A stretch of DNA of 64,000 nt from Halocaridina rubra (taxonomy: Eukaryota; Arthropoda; Malacostraca; Decapoda; Atyidae), in NCBI GenBank assembly GCA_037179515.1, contig JAXCGZ010005729.1, positions 100,001 to 164,000 of the forward strand. Direction: 5' to 3'. Made by a program: the position numbers and the translations under genes. How positions within the stretch are numbered: position 1 is the stretch's first letter; each line of letters opens with the position of its first letter. Below the pieces are notes generated by a model. The model had not been told where the DNA came from, did not search any database, and saw nothing but the letters and a program-made list of their open reading frames with translations. Positions 33,830 through 46,690 of this stretch are shown in pieces.

Positions 33830-33831
33830 GA

Positions 33832-34725
33832 TTGCTGTACACAAATGCTGATGGGGTAGCTGGTAAGGTAGTAGAATTAAAGGATAGGATTTGCAACAGT
33901 AAGGTAGATATAGTCGCGGTTACGGAGACTAAGTTAAGTGACTACATAAGCTGTCTCACAGTTTTTCCTAATGGGCTCAAAATACTAAGGGTTGAAAGAT
34001 CTGAGAGTACTGGTGGAGGGATAGCACTACTCATAAGTGAAAGATTTCAGGTTGAAGAAATAAACTTTGCTATAGAAAGTGAGTTCAAGGAATTTCTTGT
34101 TGCTCTCATAATTACTGGGTCAGAGAGCATTATAATAACTGTTGTATATAACCCACCAAGGAACCAACATAGGGTAGAAGTTTATGAGGAGAGTCATATT
34201 TGTACTTTTGAAGTCATAAACTCAGTTGATAAGATTGTACGTGAGAGAAAATATAGGATTTTGATTATGGGAGATATTAATCATAGAGAGATAGATTGGA
34301 TAAATCTTGACCCACGCCGTGGGGAGGACACATTCGGGGCAAGATTCCTAGATTGCGTACAAAGAAATATCCTACACCAACATGTACTGGAACCAACGTG
34401 GGCCAGGGGTGGGGAGGAGCCATCACTGCTTGATCTAGTATTCACAGATAATGTGTTGGATATTGAAAAAACTGAGTATGATCTGCCATTTGGAAAGAGT
34501 GACCACTGTATGTTGTTGATGGAGTACATCATCGAAGATGTTCTGCCTGAAAGTAGAGGCACTGAGGACACAAGGAGGAACTATCTGAAAGGAGATTACA
34601 TCAAAATTAATGAGTTTTTTGCAGTTATTCACTGGAGGACCTTATGTGACAACAAATCTGTACAAGACATGTACGACATCTTTTGTGAGGACAGTAGAAT
34701 GTTGCAAAGCTTCTACCAAAATTAG
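33832..34725 (+). CDS. CR1 ORF2 endonuclease (copy G), truncated frame
   Basis: 297 codons: YTNADGV, VTETKLSD, GGGIALLISE, VVYNPPRNQ, MGDINHREIDW (the usual F of GDFN is I), LLDLVFTDN and SDHCMLL. The frame breaks at about 34690, and the linker continues with stops to 35090. More diverged than copies A, C and D. Confidence 0.8.
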   Translation: MLYTNADGVAGKVVELKDRICNSKVDIVAVTETKLSDYISCLTVFPNGLKILRVERSESTGGGIALLISERFQVEEINFAIESEFKEFLVALIITGSESIIITVVYNPPRNQHRVEVYEESHICTFEVINSVDKIVRERKYRILIMGDINHREIDWINLDPRRGEDTFGARFLDCVQRNILHQHVLEPTWARGGEEPSLLDLVFTDNVLDIEKTEYDLPFGKSDHCMLLMEYIIEDVLPESRGTEDTRRNYLKGDYIKINEFFAVIHWRTLCDNKSVQDMYDIFCEDSRMLQSFYQN

Positions 34726-35534
34726 AGTTATTCATGCCTTAGAGAAATAGTTCACTAATGAGTGTAAGAGAGCTAAGGAGTGGGGAGACAAATGGTGGAA
34801 AAGGTATAGGAGGAGAAAAATCATAAATGCCTGGCAAACTTATAATAGAACAAGAAATAATTACCTAAGTAAAAGAAGAGAGGCAGAGAGGGAAAATGAA
34901 AGGGATATCACCAGGAAGGCTAAAGAATATCCCAAACTTTTCTACAGCTTTATCAGAGGAAAACTAAAGGTCAAAGAACAGGTTTTAAAGCTGAAGAGAG
35001 CGGATGGAAGCATCACTGAGATGGATGAAGAGATCTGCAAAGAATTGAACAAGGTGTTTCAATCAGTACTTACAGCAGACAATACATAACCCCTTCAGAT
35101 TGCAGAGATAGGAGCTTATGGGCCGGTATTAGAGAACATCATCTTTTCAGTCATAGAAGACTGGAAAGCGCTGATAAAGTTACATGCCCATAAAGCTACA
35201 GGTCCTGATGATATATCCCCTTATGTACTAGAGAAAGGCGCAAATTCAATATCAGCGGCACTAAGTATCATATTTAAAAAGACATTAGCATTAGAGGTCA
35301 TAGTTTAAAGCTTCGTAAGAAAACTTCTTTGCAGGATGTAAGGAAGTACTGTACTTTTTTGTGTAAGAGTAGTTGATATTTGGTATTCGCTAAGCGAGGA
35401 GGTAGTTAATGCTAACTCAAACTATAGTTTTAAGGACAAGTATAGTAAGTATCGTTGAGTACACAATGGAGCCGACCAGGATACGGGGAGTTACGAGCTT
35501 GGAGCTCTTACCCGTAAGCCAAATTAGGTAATTA

Positions 35535-36553
<1,019 letters not shown>

Positions 36554-36574
36554 ATAATAATAATAATAATAATA

Positions 36575-36605
<31 letters not shown>

Positions 36606-36623
36606 GTAATAATAATGATAGTA

Positions 36624-36710
<87 letters not shown>

Positions 36711-36734
36711 TATTATCATTATTAGTTGATGTAG

Positions 36735-36772
<38 letters not shown>
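36554..36772. repeat. Compound (AAT)n-(ATT)n-(GTT)n array
   Basis: AAT units (36554-36620), then ATT units, then about 15 GTT units. AAT followed by ATT is self-complementary and can fold back. Confidence 0.95.
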
Positions 36773-36773
36773 G

Positions 36774-36905
36774 AGGACCGCGGTAGCGTAGTGGCAGAAT
36801 ACTCGACTCGGGAGTTGACAGACCTATGATCAAGTTCACCACGGGGCGTTAGAAAGGGATCCAGTCTTGATGCTACAGCTTCAATCTGTCAATGTCCATC
36901 CCTAC
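36774..36905 (+). mobile_element. tRNA-derived SINE
   Basis: GGACCGCGGTAGCGTAGTGG (A-box-like), GACTCGGGAGTTGACAGACC, a degraded B box (ATGATCAAGTTCACC) and CGGGGCGTTAG. The tail ends in CCCTACAATGGGGGA and is followed about 45 bp later by a long (ATT)n. The related copy on the other strand (42497-42648) has an intact GGTTCGATTCC B box. Confidence 0.75.
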
Positions 36906-36950
36906 AATGGGGGACAAATAGTGACATATACAATGAGGATAAAACTAGAA

Positions 36951-37187
<237 letters not shown>

Positions 37188-37241
37188 AGCAAGAGTTCTC
37201 TTTACAGATATCAGTGTAATTCAACAAATTATTTCTTACAG

Positions 37242-37410
37242 ATGATGCATATGAGGAAGAGAGCTTAAGCCACCGCATACAAGATCTCCCGGATAAATGG
37301 AAAGAGTTGGTGTCAGAGAGGGTACCCAGCCAAAAACTTTAAGGCAAAACTAATTCTTTTGCATCTCCGCATGGAAGGTCTACCAGATAATAATCTCCAG
37401 GGATATATAG
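37242..37410 (+). CDS. Candidate host exon with an apparent 1-nt frameshift
   Basis: A good acceptor (ATTTCTTACAG, ending 37241) and a consensus donor (GTAAGA from 37411). From the acceptor the frame starts in phase 1 with DAYEEESLSHRIQDLPDKW and stops at TAA 37340. In the -1 frame the sequence is open to the donor (AKNFKAKLILLHLRMEG..) and leaves one base, which fits the phase of the exon at 38271. The shift point would lie in the AGAGAGGG run at 37315-37322. Either a sequence error, a recent mutation, or chance. Charged, helical-looking product, no domain recognised. Confidence 0.35.
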
Positions 37411-37495
37411 GTAAGACGTCATATAAATTTCAGCCACTGTGAATGCAATCCAGCTCAACTTGGTGTCGGTCCCAAGCCTAGATAATGGAAAAGGG

Positions 37496-37782
<287 letters not shown>

Positions 37783-37789
37783 TCTATTT

Positions 37790-38004
37790 ACCATGGCTGT
37801 TTCCCCCTTAAGTTGGGGGGTAACCGACATAAAAAAAAGAAAACAATAAGGGGGATTACTTTGCTCTATGGGCAATGACGAGGGAGCTAGCGACCGTTCA
37901 GATGGCACTGCTGGAGTGCCACAGCCCATCCTCCCGGCTCTTCCACAACCTGTGTCGCTTCACAACTGCCAACTCCCCTACTGCCCATACCACAGGGCTA
38001 GTTC
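37790..38004 (-). mobile_element. RTE-type 3' UTR fragment (minus)
   Basis: Reverse-complement match to the 3' UTR at 43000-43200: CACAGGGCT, CTTCCACAACCTGTGTCGCTTC, GGCAATGACGAGGGAGCTAGCG and the CCCCCTTAAGTTGGGGGG palindrome. No coding sequence remains. The 5' part of the large open frame that begins at 37868 is this fragment, not gene sequence. Confidence 0.8.
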
Positions 38005-38266
<262 letters not shown>

Positions 38267-38270
38267 GCAG

Positions 38271-40301
38271 ATACTGGTGACTACCAGGAAATACGTTCCT
38301 TCTGGAAAATTAAAATTCAAGAATCCCAAAAAGCAAATCGATTACTAACTAATCGCAACAATTATTCATCTAACCCGAATAATCTGAACAAGAAAAAGCA
38401 TTCAAAAGTTAACCAAGTACAGAGTCATCAGTTATGTGAGCACAAAGTCCTCATCAATCCAAGTAAATACGCCCCGGTGTCCGACAGAGAGAAAAGATCG
38501 ATGGAACAATCAAAAGAAAGACCAAGTCCAAAGCCCACTGTCTATTCAGATGGATTCTTTTGTACACATGGATTTTGCGAGGACTATGCAGTGAGCTTGG
38601 ATGAAGCAGCTAAATCCATTTCAGCTCAGAGCAATTCAAAAATCAATAGCCAATCTGAAGATTTACTGAATTCTCATTTTCCAGATGCTTCAGTCATACT
38701 TTGTTGTCGACCTGAATGGAATTCTGAGAGCAGTGCCTCTAAAACGGTGATTTTGCAAGATGATGCCACACAAGAGATTCCAGTGTATGCGTTAAGCTCA
38801 TCATCAAAAGCAAAAGAAAACTTTTTTATCACAAAGGAGGATTTTCAACCTCATAAGTTAGATCAAAAGTGTACTGAACAGATGCGCCGTAACAGTTCCT
38901 ATCAACAGTTAATGGAATTATATCATACCTATTCTAAGACAACTGTCTGTCTTCCTTGGAGGCATTTACTTCCTCCCTTGACTGGATCATGTTCACAAGG
39001 TGTTAAACAACAAGCAAATTATGTTCTTAATTCACCTGACCAGCACTTTAAGTGCCAATTTCCAAATGAAACTTGTAAAACACTAGAGTCTGGATATGTT
39101 GACATGACAAGCTACCCCTATCTCAAGGAGCATTCGAATGTAGAGAAATATCAAGACGCTCCAGTGGGAGCAGTTAATGCTCCAAGTCAGCATACTTCTT
39201 TTATGCCCAGGATACCCCACTCCCACTCAGCAACTTTACCCACACCAAACAATTTTTTTGAATTCCACACAGAAATGAACCAAAATTACCTCTATGATGT
39301 ATGTAACAGCCAAGCCAGTCACGCAAATCAAGTGGCACAACTCATCAAAAAAGTACAGCAGCTCCTCATTATACCTTCAGTATCCTTACATGATCATGAT
39401 GGGGTTCATCTGCAGTCATCAGCATTCCAATCAAAGAGAGATTCACAGACTTATTTATCTCAGTTTTCATCTTTAAAGAATGAGGGAATGCATAATGTTG
39501 AACAATATTCACTGAAGTCTAACAGTAGTCCGTCTAGCAACTGGCCGACTGATCAATCAAATGAATTAATGTCAAGAATGTTAAAACCTCATTCCAAATA
39601 TCATTTAGACAAAGATATAACGCACAGTGAAACACACCAATTTACTGAACATAAAGATGCTATGCCTTACGACTTTTGCCAGAATGTCTCGCCTGTAAAG
39701 CAAGAAAATCTGACAATGAATTCAATGAATTTTGACGAGGGTACGAACTTTAGTGAAAACAGTCTTTGCTTTGGATCATGTGGATCAGTATTCCCTGCAT
39801 CAGATAGTGCCGCTACTGGAGACATTCCTCTAAGAAGGAAATATGTCCATTTGGAGCTGGCTGCTACAACAAAGGAAAACGAATATGACCAGTTATGCAT
39901 ATACAAAACTCCAAAAATTCCGTCTGAGCCTCTAAAGAATCAACAGCGGGTGCCACTTTCTTCATTAAAGGAAGAATCTCCTTACACTAGGAAATACAAG
40001 CGTGCTGCTCCATTGAGATCGTCATCTAGAGTGAGAACGATGTATAGTGAACCTTATGAACACCACATATATGAGAATATGAAACCGACTGCCACTCTAC
40101 CTAACAATGATTTTGAAAACCTATACGAGAATTTCCCATTGGGTGATAACAGTGCCAAGGGAAAATCCGAGTTTAATGCGGATGATGAATCACTAGATTC
40201 TGGATATGTCGAACCACAATTAATCAAAGTATGGCAGCTGGAAGTTTTCAAAGATGCTTTAAGAAAAGGCAAATTGGCTGGAGAAGAGAGAAATAGGGCA
40301 G
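38271..40301 (+). CDS. Large internal exon of a host gene; tyrosine-motif scaffold/adaptor-like protein
   Basis: Open for 677 codons between acceptor ..TTATTGCAG (38270) and donor G|GTAAGT (40302). Both introns are phase 1, so the exon is symmetric. Composition is non-repetitive and Ser/Asn/Gln-rich, as in disordered cytoplasmic scaffolds. Tyrosine motifs: SGYVDM (Tyr at 39095, a YxxM PI3-kinase-type site), IYENMK (40070, YxxM and YxN), LYENF (40124, a YxN Grb2-type site) and SGYVEP (40205). It ends with a charged helix-like KVWQLEVFKDALRKGKLAGEE. YxxM/YxN clusters followed by a short helical segment recall Dof/BCAP-type adaptors, but no defining domain is visible here and the link is tentative. 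There is no transposon homology. The open frame extends upstream through intronic repeats only by chance. Confidence 0.75.
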
Positions 40302-40307
40302 GTAAGT
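40302..40307 (+). promoter_or_regulatory. Splice donor of the large exon
   Basis: GCAG|GTAAGT matches the metazoan donor consensus. In-frame read-through would add only 12 codons before TAG. Confidence 0.75.
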
Positions 40308-40527
40308 ATTTAGATAGCTGTGATTTACTATGTGCTTAGAAGCATAGAAAATTATAGTATGTGTTTGCCTTTTAAAATGTTTCTGTTGTAAGTTAAAGAA
40401 ACGAGAAGGAATGTATGGACTAGAAGGAAAATAGAAACTAGTTGCAAAGTAGTGAAAAAAACTGCATGTAAGTATTTACATATTAATGATATAGATCAGT
40501 TCTTATTAATATTGAAAAATAGAGAAC

Positions 40528-40700
40528 AATCCCAGTATAGGCACCTGATGTACCTCAATCCCCAGTTAATGCAACTGCATTCAACCTCAATCACAAATTA
40601 GGCACCTTGCAAGGAATTTCTAGGGGAATATATATGTTTAACTTAATCCCACATTAAGCACCCGCACAGCACCTAAATCCCAGATTAAGCACCTAAAAGT
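40528..40700 (+). repeat. ~30-bp degenerate tandem repeat
   Basis: AATCCCAGATTAAGCACCT-like units start at about 40528, 40557, 40589, 40645 and 40676; one unit between is too diverged to align by eye. Period 29-32 bp, in the presumed intron. Confidence 0.65.
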
Positions 40701-40925
40701 GACATTAGGTGCCTATTCAGGGATTGTTTCAAAACTAGACACACTCGAGATCAGATTAAGGTGTGGCTGTAGTAAACATAGTGACAAAGTGGGAATAATT
40801 CTGTCTATTAAGAAATATATCTTGATTCTTTGTCTCTCATTTAAAACCGATATTCCCACTTTGTATACGCAAAGTAGTTGCATATCATGAATATCCTGGA
40901 AGTGAAGTGTAAGGAGATGTTTGTA

Positions 40926-41045
40926 TGTTAAAGGGCCAACACTCTGGAAAAACAATATTCCAGAGCATCTTAATAATTCATCCTCCTTCACAGATTTCAA
41001 AGGCAAACTACTGTATATAGGTTTCTGTTGGACAAGTAGAGATAC
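40926..41045 (+). pseudogene. Possible LINE C-terminal remnant
   Basis: KGPTLWKNNIPEHLNNSSSFTDFKGKL has the pattern found at the C-terminus of many LINE ORF2 proteins (G..LWN.LP..L....S...FK..L). No other part of an element is preserved; it is not one of the three families above. Confidence 0.4.
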
Positions 41046-41297
41046 TGTTCCCACATACTAATCAAACAAAACGACTGACTGTAAATTCCCTCAATACTAA
41101 CTGTTCTACATGTAAATTGATATCACTTTTTACCTTTAAGTTAAGCATTAATTATCATTATTATAAGGAGTGCAAAATAGGTGATGATGCCGATTATAAG
41201 GTTCACTTATACTCATTTCTATCCTGTATGAAACTTGTCATTACAGTCCTTGATTTTTAAACTCAAGTCTGAAGTGTCATTATTATTTTTTTTTTAA

Positions 41298-41376
<79 letters not shown>
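41298..41376. repeat. (ATT)n microsatellite
   Basis: About 26 ATT units. Confidence 0.95.
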
Positions 41377-41532
41377 GATATGTTTACATTTTACTTACTT
41401 ATCTGCTTACTCGTTGTCTACTTATAATTGTGAGCACATATATAAATTATATTTAAAATTAATTCTCTAAGAAGGCTGTATTTCACTTATAAGTGTTTGG
41501 TTCTTTCATACCGAACTCATTCATTACTATTT

Positions 41533-41832
<300 letters not shown>

Positions 41833-41943
41833 TTTAGTTTTTTGTTTTTTGCTATTATTATTTGTATTATTATTATTAACAAGAGGTCACACAAACGCAC
41901 ACACAAATACTTATATAAGTTATTAACCTTTTGATAATATTAT

Positions 41944-41945
41944 GG

Positions 41946-42040
<95 letters not shown>
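41944..42040. repeat. (GA)n microsatellite
   Basis: GA units with one GGA interruption near 41972. Confidence 0.95.
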
Positions 42041-42042
<2 letters not shown>

Positions 42043-42283
42043 CGATGCTACGTGTCCGCAGGTATAATAGATTAGCTTAAAAATGAAAATAAGCCGTGGG
42101 AGTTGCTGGAAGCTTTTGGAGAACTATGCGGGAACACAGATCCCAGGAAGGAGTCGGTGGGAGAACTTCTCTATTGGGGAACTCCATGGGAACAGAAAAA
42201 ACAGACAAATTACAGAGGGAAACTCCTCTTTGGCTGAACTCCGGGGATGCAGAAACCACAGAGTTAGAAGAAACTGAGAAATG
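42041..42283. other. Short unique segment, no gene recognised
   Basis: Overlapping short frames on both strands (42077-42284), none with recognisable features. GGAACTCC-type words are repeated, perhaps a decayed element. Confidence 0.35.
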
Positions 42284-42291
42284 ATAATAAA

Positions 42292-42356
<65 letters not shown>

Positions 42357-42408
42357 TAATAATAATAATAATAATAATAACATAATAATAATAATAATAA
42401 TAATAATG

Positions 42409-42476
<68 letters not shown>
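42284..42476. repeat. (AAT)n microsatellite
   Basis: About 60 AAT units with few interruptions. On the minus strand it follows the 3' end of the SINE at 42497-42648. Confidence 0.95.
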
Positions 42477-42477
<1 letters not shown>

Positions 42478-42496
42478 CAATGTTTTATGTGTCAAA

Positions 42497-42648
42497 ATTA
42501 GTCCCCATTCGAATGGGGGAAGGGCACAGATGATTTGGAGATGGGGAATTAAGGCTGGTAGTGTTCAATAACGCCCCGAGGTGGAATCGAACCATGTTAG
42601 TCGCTTCCCGACTCGCTCATTCACCACTGAGCAACCGCGGTACCCAGT
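42497..42648 (-). mobile_element. tRNA-derived SINE (minus) with intact B box
   Basis: Reading minus: GGTACCGCGGTTGCTCAGTGG (A box TTGCTCAGTGG), GAGCGAGTCGGGAAGCGAC, B box GGTTCGATTCCACC, CGGGGCGTTA, a body, and a terminal perfect palindrome CCCCATTCGAATGGGG. It is followed by (ATT)n. Unlike a tRNA gene it lacks a complete cloverleaf 3' half and acceptor stem. Confidence 0.75.
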
Positions 42649-42970
<322 letters not shown>

Positions 42971-43238
42971 GGTAGATAGATAGATGGATAGATCTACCTT
43001 GGCTGTCTCCCCAATTGGGGGTAGCCGACATAAAAAAAGAAACAGTAAGGAGATTACTTCGCTCTATGGGCAATGACAAGGGAGCTAGCGACCGTTCAGA
43101 TGACACCTCTTGGAGTACCACAGCCCATCCTCCCGGCTCTTCCACAACGAGTGTCGCTTCATAAATGCCAACCCCCTACTGCCCCTACCACAGGGCTACC
43201 TCTGTAAGATGCAGCCCTGTGGTAACAGTAGATGCCCA

Positions 43239-43920
43239 TTAGAGCTGCGTCACAATCGCTCGCCACTCATTCCTATTCCTAGCACGTTCGCTTGCTTCCC
43301 TCACATCCATCCTCCTATCATTCAGGGCACTCCTTACTCCATCCATCCGCCCAACACTACGCCTCCCTCTAGCATTTCTCCCATCAACTCTCCCATTCAT
43401 CACCTTTTTCAGCAGTCTTTCATCATCCATCCTTTCCACATGGCCAAACCATCTCAGAACATTCATATCTACTCTGCCTGCAAATTCTCTCCTCACATCC
43501 GTTCTTGCTCTCACCACCTCATTCCTAACCCTATCCAACCGAAATACACCAAGTCATACTCCTCACGCATTTCATCTCAAACACATCTAGTGTCCGTCTC
43601 CCACTTACTTTCATACCCCCTAACTCTGATCCATACATCACAGTTGGCACAAACACTTTCTCATGCAAAACTTTCTTTACATTCATTTCCAACCCTTTAT
43701 TCTTCATCACTCCTTTCAACGCACCCAACACTTTACATCCTTCATTCACTCTGTGACACACATCTGCTTCCACTCCACCATTTGCAGCTATAACCGAGCC
43801 TAAATACTTAAACTGATCAACTTCCTCAAGTGTCTCTCCATTCAACATAACATTCAATCCAGCACCATCCTCATTTCTTGTACACCTCATAACCTTACTC
43901 TTTCCCACATTCACTCGCAA
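43239..43920 (-). pseudogene. RTE polyprotein C-terminal part
   Basis: Two overlapping frames (43531-43920 and 43239-43538): MRVNVGKSKVM, FKYLGSVIAANGG, KVFVPTVMYGSE, FEMKCVRSM, then in the other frame DRVRNEVVRAR, VLRWFGHVERMDDERL and RNEWRAIVTQL ending the ORF. One frameshift at about 43535. Confidence 0.8.
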
Positions 43921-44699
43921 CTTCCTTCCTCACACACCATTCTAAATTCTGACACTAACTGACACAGCTTCTCCTTTGAATCTGCCACCACCACCATATC
44001 ATCTGCAAACAGCAACTGATTCAGCTCCCACTCGTTATCATCCCCATCTACCATTCTCAAAGCTCGACCACGCACTCCCTCATTCACCTCTCTTACGACT
44101 CCATCAATATGCAAATTGAACAGCCATTGTGACATCACACATCCCTTTCTCAGTCCCACATTCACTGGAAACCACTCACTCACTTCATTCCCTACCCTAA
44201 CACAAGCTCTACTACCCTTATACAAACTCTTCACTGCATGCAACAATTTACCATTAATTCCATATAGCCTCAAAGCATTCCACATTGCCTCTCTATCAAC
44301 TCTATCATACGCTTTCTCCAGATCCAAAGATGCAAAATACACATCCTTAACCTTTGCTAAATATTTCTCACATAACTGCCGAACTATAAAAATCTGATCT
44401 ATGCAACCTCTACCTCTCCTAAAACCACTCTGCACTTCTGCGATCACATTTTCTGTCTTATCCCTAATCCTATTAATCAGTATCCTACCATATACTTTTC
44501 CTACCACACTCAATAAACTTATACCCCTAAAATTACTGCATTCATACATATCTCCCTTACCTTTGTATAGGGGCACTATACAAGCAATCACCCATTCCAC
44601 TGGCACCATTAACAACATGAAGCATATATTAAACACTCTCACTAACCATTCCAATGCAGTCACACCCCCTTCTTTCAACATCGCTCTCACACCATTCAT
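43911..44699 (-). CDS. RTE reverse transcriptase core
   Basis: 262-codon frame. RT blocks in order: WVIACIVPLYKGKGD, SNFRGISLLSVVGKVYGRIL, VQSGFRRGRGCIDQIFIV, motif A ASLDLEKAYDRVDREAMW, motif B VNVGLRKGCVMSQWLFNLHIDG and motif C LLFADDMVVVADS. Catalytic aspartates of motifs A and C are present. The frame shifts at about 43915 before the C-terminal part. Confidence 0.85.
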   Translation of the reverse strand: MNGVRAMLKEGGVTALEWLVRVFNICFMLLMVPVEWVIACIVPLYKGKGDMYECSNFRGISLLSVVGKVYGRILINRIRDKTENVIAEVQSGFRRGRGCIDQIFIVRQLCEKYLAKVKDVYFASLDLEKAYDRVDREAMWNALRLYGINGKLLHAVKSLYKGSRACVRVGNEVSEWFPVNVGLRKGCVMSQWLFNLHIDGVVREVNEGVRGRALRMVDGDDNEWELNQLLFADDMVVVADSKEKLCQLVSEFRMVCEEGSCE

Positions 44700-44773
44700 T
44701 CCGGGTGCTTTACCTGACTTTCACTTCATACAATGCCCTTTTCACCTCCTCTCTTGTAATCTCTCTCTCATTT

Positions 44774-45380
44774 TCATCTCCCAATACTGGCACTTGCACC
44801 CGACGCCACGCGCCCTCTATCTTCCTCAACATTCAGCAAGCACTCAAAATATTCTGCCCATCTTTTCCTTGCATCGTTCCCTCTTATCATCTGTCCATTC
44901 ACATCTTTCACTGTCTCTTCCATCCTCGATCCATCCTTCCTTACTCTCTTCACTTCATTCCAAAACTTCTTTTTATTCTCCTCATATGACCTACTAAAAT
45001 CCTGTCCCCACCTAACATTTGCCAATCTCTTCTCTTCCTCTACCTTCCGCTTGGCTTCCACATTTTTCTCCCTATATCTATCATACTACTCCCTACTGTT
45101 ACACTGCAGCCATTCCTCAAAAGCCCTATTTTTCTCTTCCACCTTCATTTTCATCCCTTCATTCCACCACTTGCTGCCCCTCCTCATGCCACCTAAAACA
45201 AACCTCTTTCCACACACATCACTTGCATGTCCCACAAAACATTCTTTCATCAACCCCTATTCCTCCTCTAACTCCCTAACTTCTCTTTCTTTCACCATGT
45301 CATATGCCACTTTCAACCTATCCTGATATTCCAGTCTCTTCTCTGGCTTTTTCAACTCTTCCACCCTCACCATTTCCCTT
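44774..45380 (-). pseudogene. RTE linker between endonuclease and RT
   Basis: Charged stretch; the readable frame 44774-45061 has RSYEENKKKFWNEVKRVRKDG and KRWAEYFECLLNVE, the usual segment before RT in RTE-like proteins. Interrupted by stops. Confidence 0.65.
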
Positions 45381-46098
45381 CTACATCCCCCCCACTCTAT
45401 TTCCCCACTCTTTTACTACCACCACTTTTGCTTCAACCAAAAAATTATCAGACATCCCAGCAGCCACACCCCTAAATGCATGCACAACTTTCACTCTACC
45501 AATCATGCTCTTTGCTACCAACACATAATCTATCAATGCTCTTTCTTTCACTCTTCCATTTGCCACTCTCATCCATGTATACTTTATTTATTAACTTCTT
45601 CTTGAAAAAACTATTACCTATCACCAACTCTTGCTCCACACACATATCTAACAGTCTCTCGCCACTCTCATTCCCACCTGGTACCCCATACTTACCTACA
45701 ACACCTTCTACCTCTCCATCACCCACTCTGGCATTCAAGTCACCCAACACAACCACATAGTTCCTTCTACTCAGACCATGCACACAACTAGTTAACTCAT
45801 TCCAGAATTCATCCCGCTCTTCCTCACTTCTCTCACATCCTGGCCCATACGCACTAACAAAAGCCCAACATTCCCTACCTATCCTAGCCCTCACTCACAT
45901 CAGCCTAGATGACACTTCTTTCCATTCCACTACCTTATTTACCATCCATTCACTCAGCAATAATGCCACACCTTCTCTCGCTCTCCCCCTTTCTACCCCA
46001 GACACCCTACCTTTCACATCACCAAATGCCACTTCTCCTTTTCCTTTCATCTTCGTCTCACATAATGCCAATAAATCCATCCTCCTCCTGTCAAACAT
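45381..46098 (-). pseudogene. RTE endonuclease domain (broken)
   Basis: Fragments at 45895-46098 (DLLALCETKMKGKGE with catalytic Glu, and GVALLLSEW), 45496-45894 (ECWAFVSAYGPG, VVLGDLNARVGDGE) and 45381-45572 (ALIDYVLVAK, MSDNFLVEAK). The usual SDH appears as SDN, so the catalytic histidine is lost. Confidence 0.8.
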
Positions 46099-46150
46099 AT
46101 ATCCAATCTCACATCTTTAGCTCTCTATCGTACTACAACCACGCACCTTT

Positions 46151-46339
46151 ACACACCCCAAAACTAGAGTTTGGGGAGAAGTTATTCTCCCCTCTACTCC
46201 CCCTCTTCTTTGACATCTCGCGGGAGGTTAATACAAGGGAGGGAGTCCCAGTCCCCTTGCCCCGTCCACTTTTAGTCGCCTCTTACGACACGCAGGGAAT
46301 ACGTTGGGGCTATTTTTTGATGTTGTGTCCGCCACCACA
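46151..46339 (-). other. Sequence upstream of the RTE ORF, possible 5' UTR
   Basis: Contains a GGGGAGAAGTTATTCTCCCC palindrome (46172-46191) and TAGTCGCCTCTTACGACACG. A decayed relative may lie at 36190-36225. Boundaries unknown. Confidence 0.4.
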
Positions 46340-46392
46340 GGGCACAATCAAGCTGTCTATCTATCTTGCTATCTATCTATCTATCTATCTAG
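46340..46392. repeat. (TATC)n microsatellite
   Basis: Imperfect CTAT/TATC tetranucleotides. Confidence 0.85.
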
Positions 46393-46491
46393 ATATATTA
46401 GCGGTATGCATTACAAGTAGGATGTCTGAAGTCACCTCTTAAAAAAACAAAAAAGAAGAAAAATTGGTGAGCACAAACGAGAGAAAATATA

Positions 46492-46685
<194 letters not shown>

Positions 46686-46690
<5 letters not shown>

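Larger units (their letters stand above)
43000..46150 (-). mobile_element. RTE-type LINE, nearly full-length, broken (minus)
   Basis: Single-polyprotein LINE: endonuclease (46098-45381), linker (45380-44774), RT (44699-43911), conserved C-terminus (43920-43239) and a ~240-bp 3' UTR ending in the CCCCAATTGGGG palindrome at 43012. Endonuclease-RT layout, FADDMVVVADS, MYGSE and LRWFGHVERM are typical of RTE-like elements; the clade assignment is inference. Several frameshifts and stops make it inactive. Fragments of the same family lie at 6178-6957 and 37790-38004. Confidence 0.85.

Noticed and set aside
42590..42648. tRNA gene on the minus strand
   Set aside because: The B box is perfect, but there is no complete cloverleaf or acceptor pairing, and a SINE body with a 3' palindrome follows.
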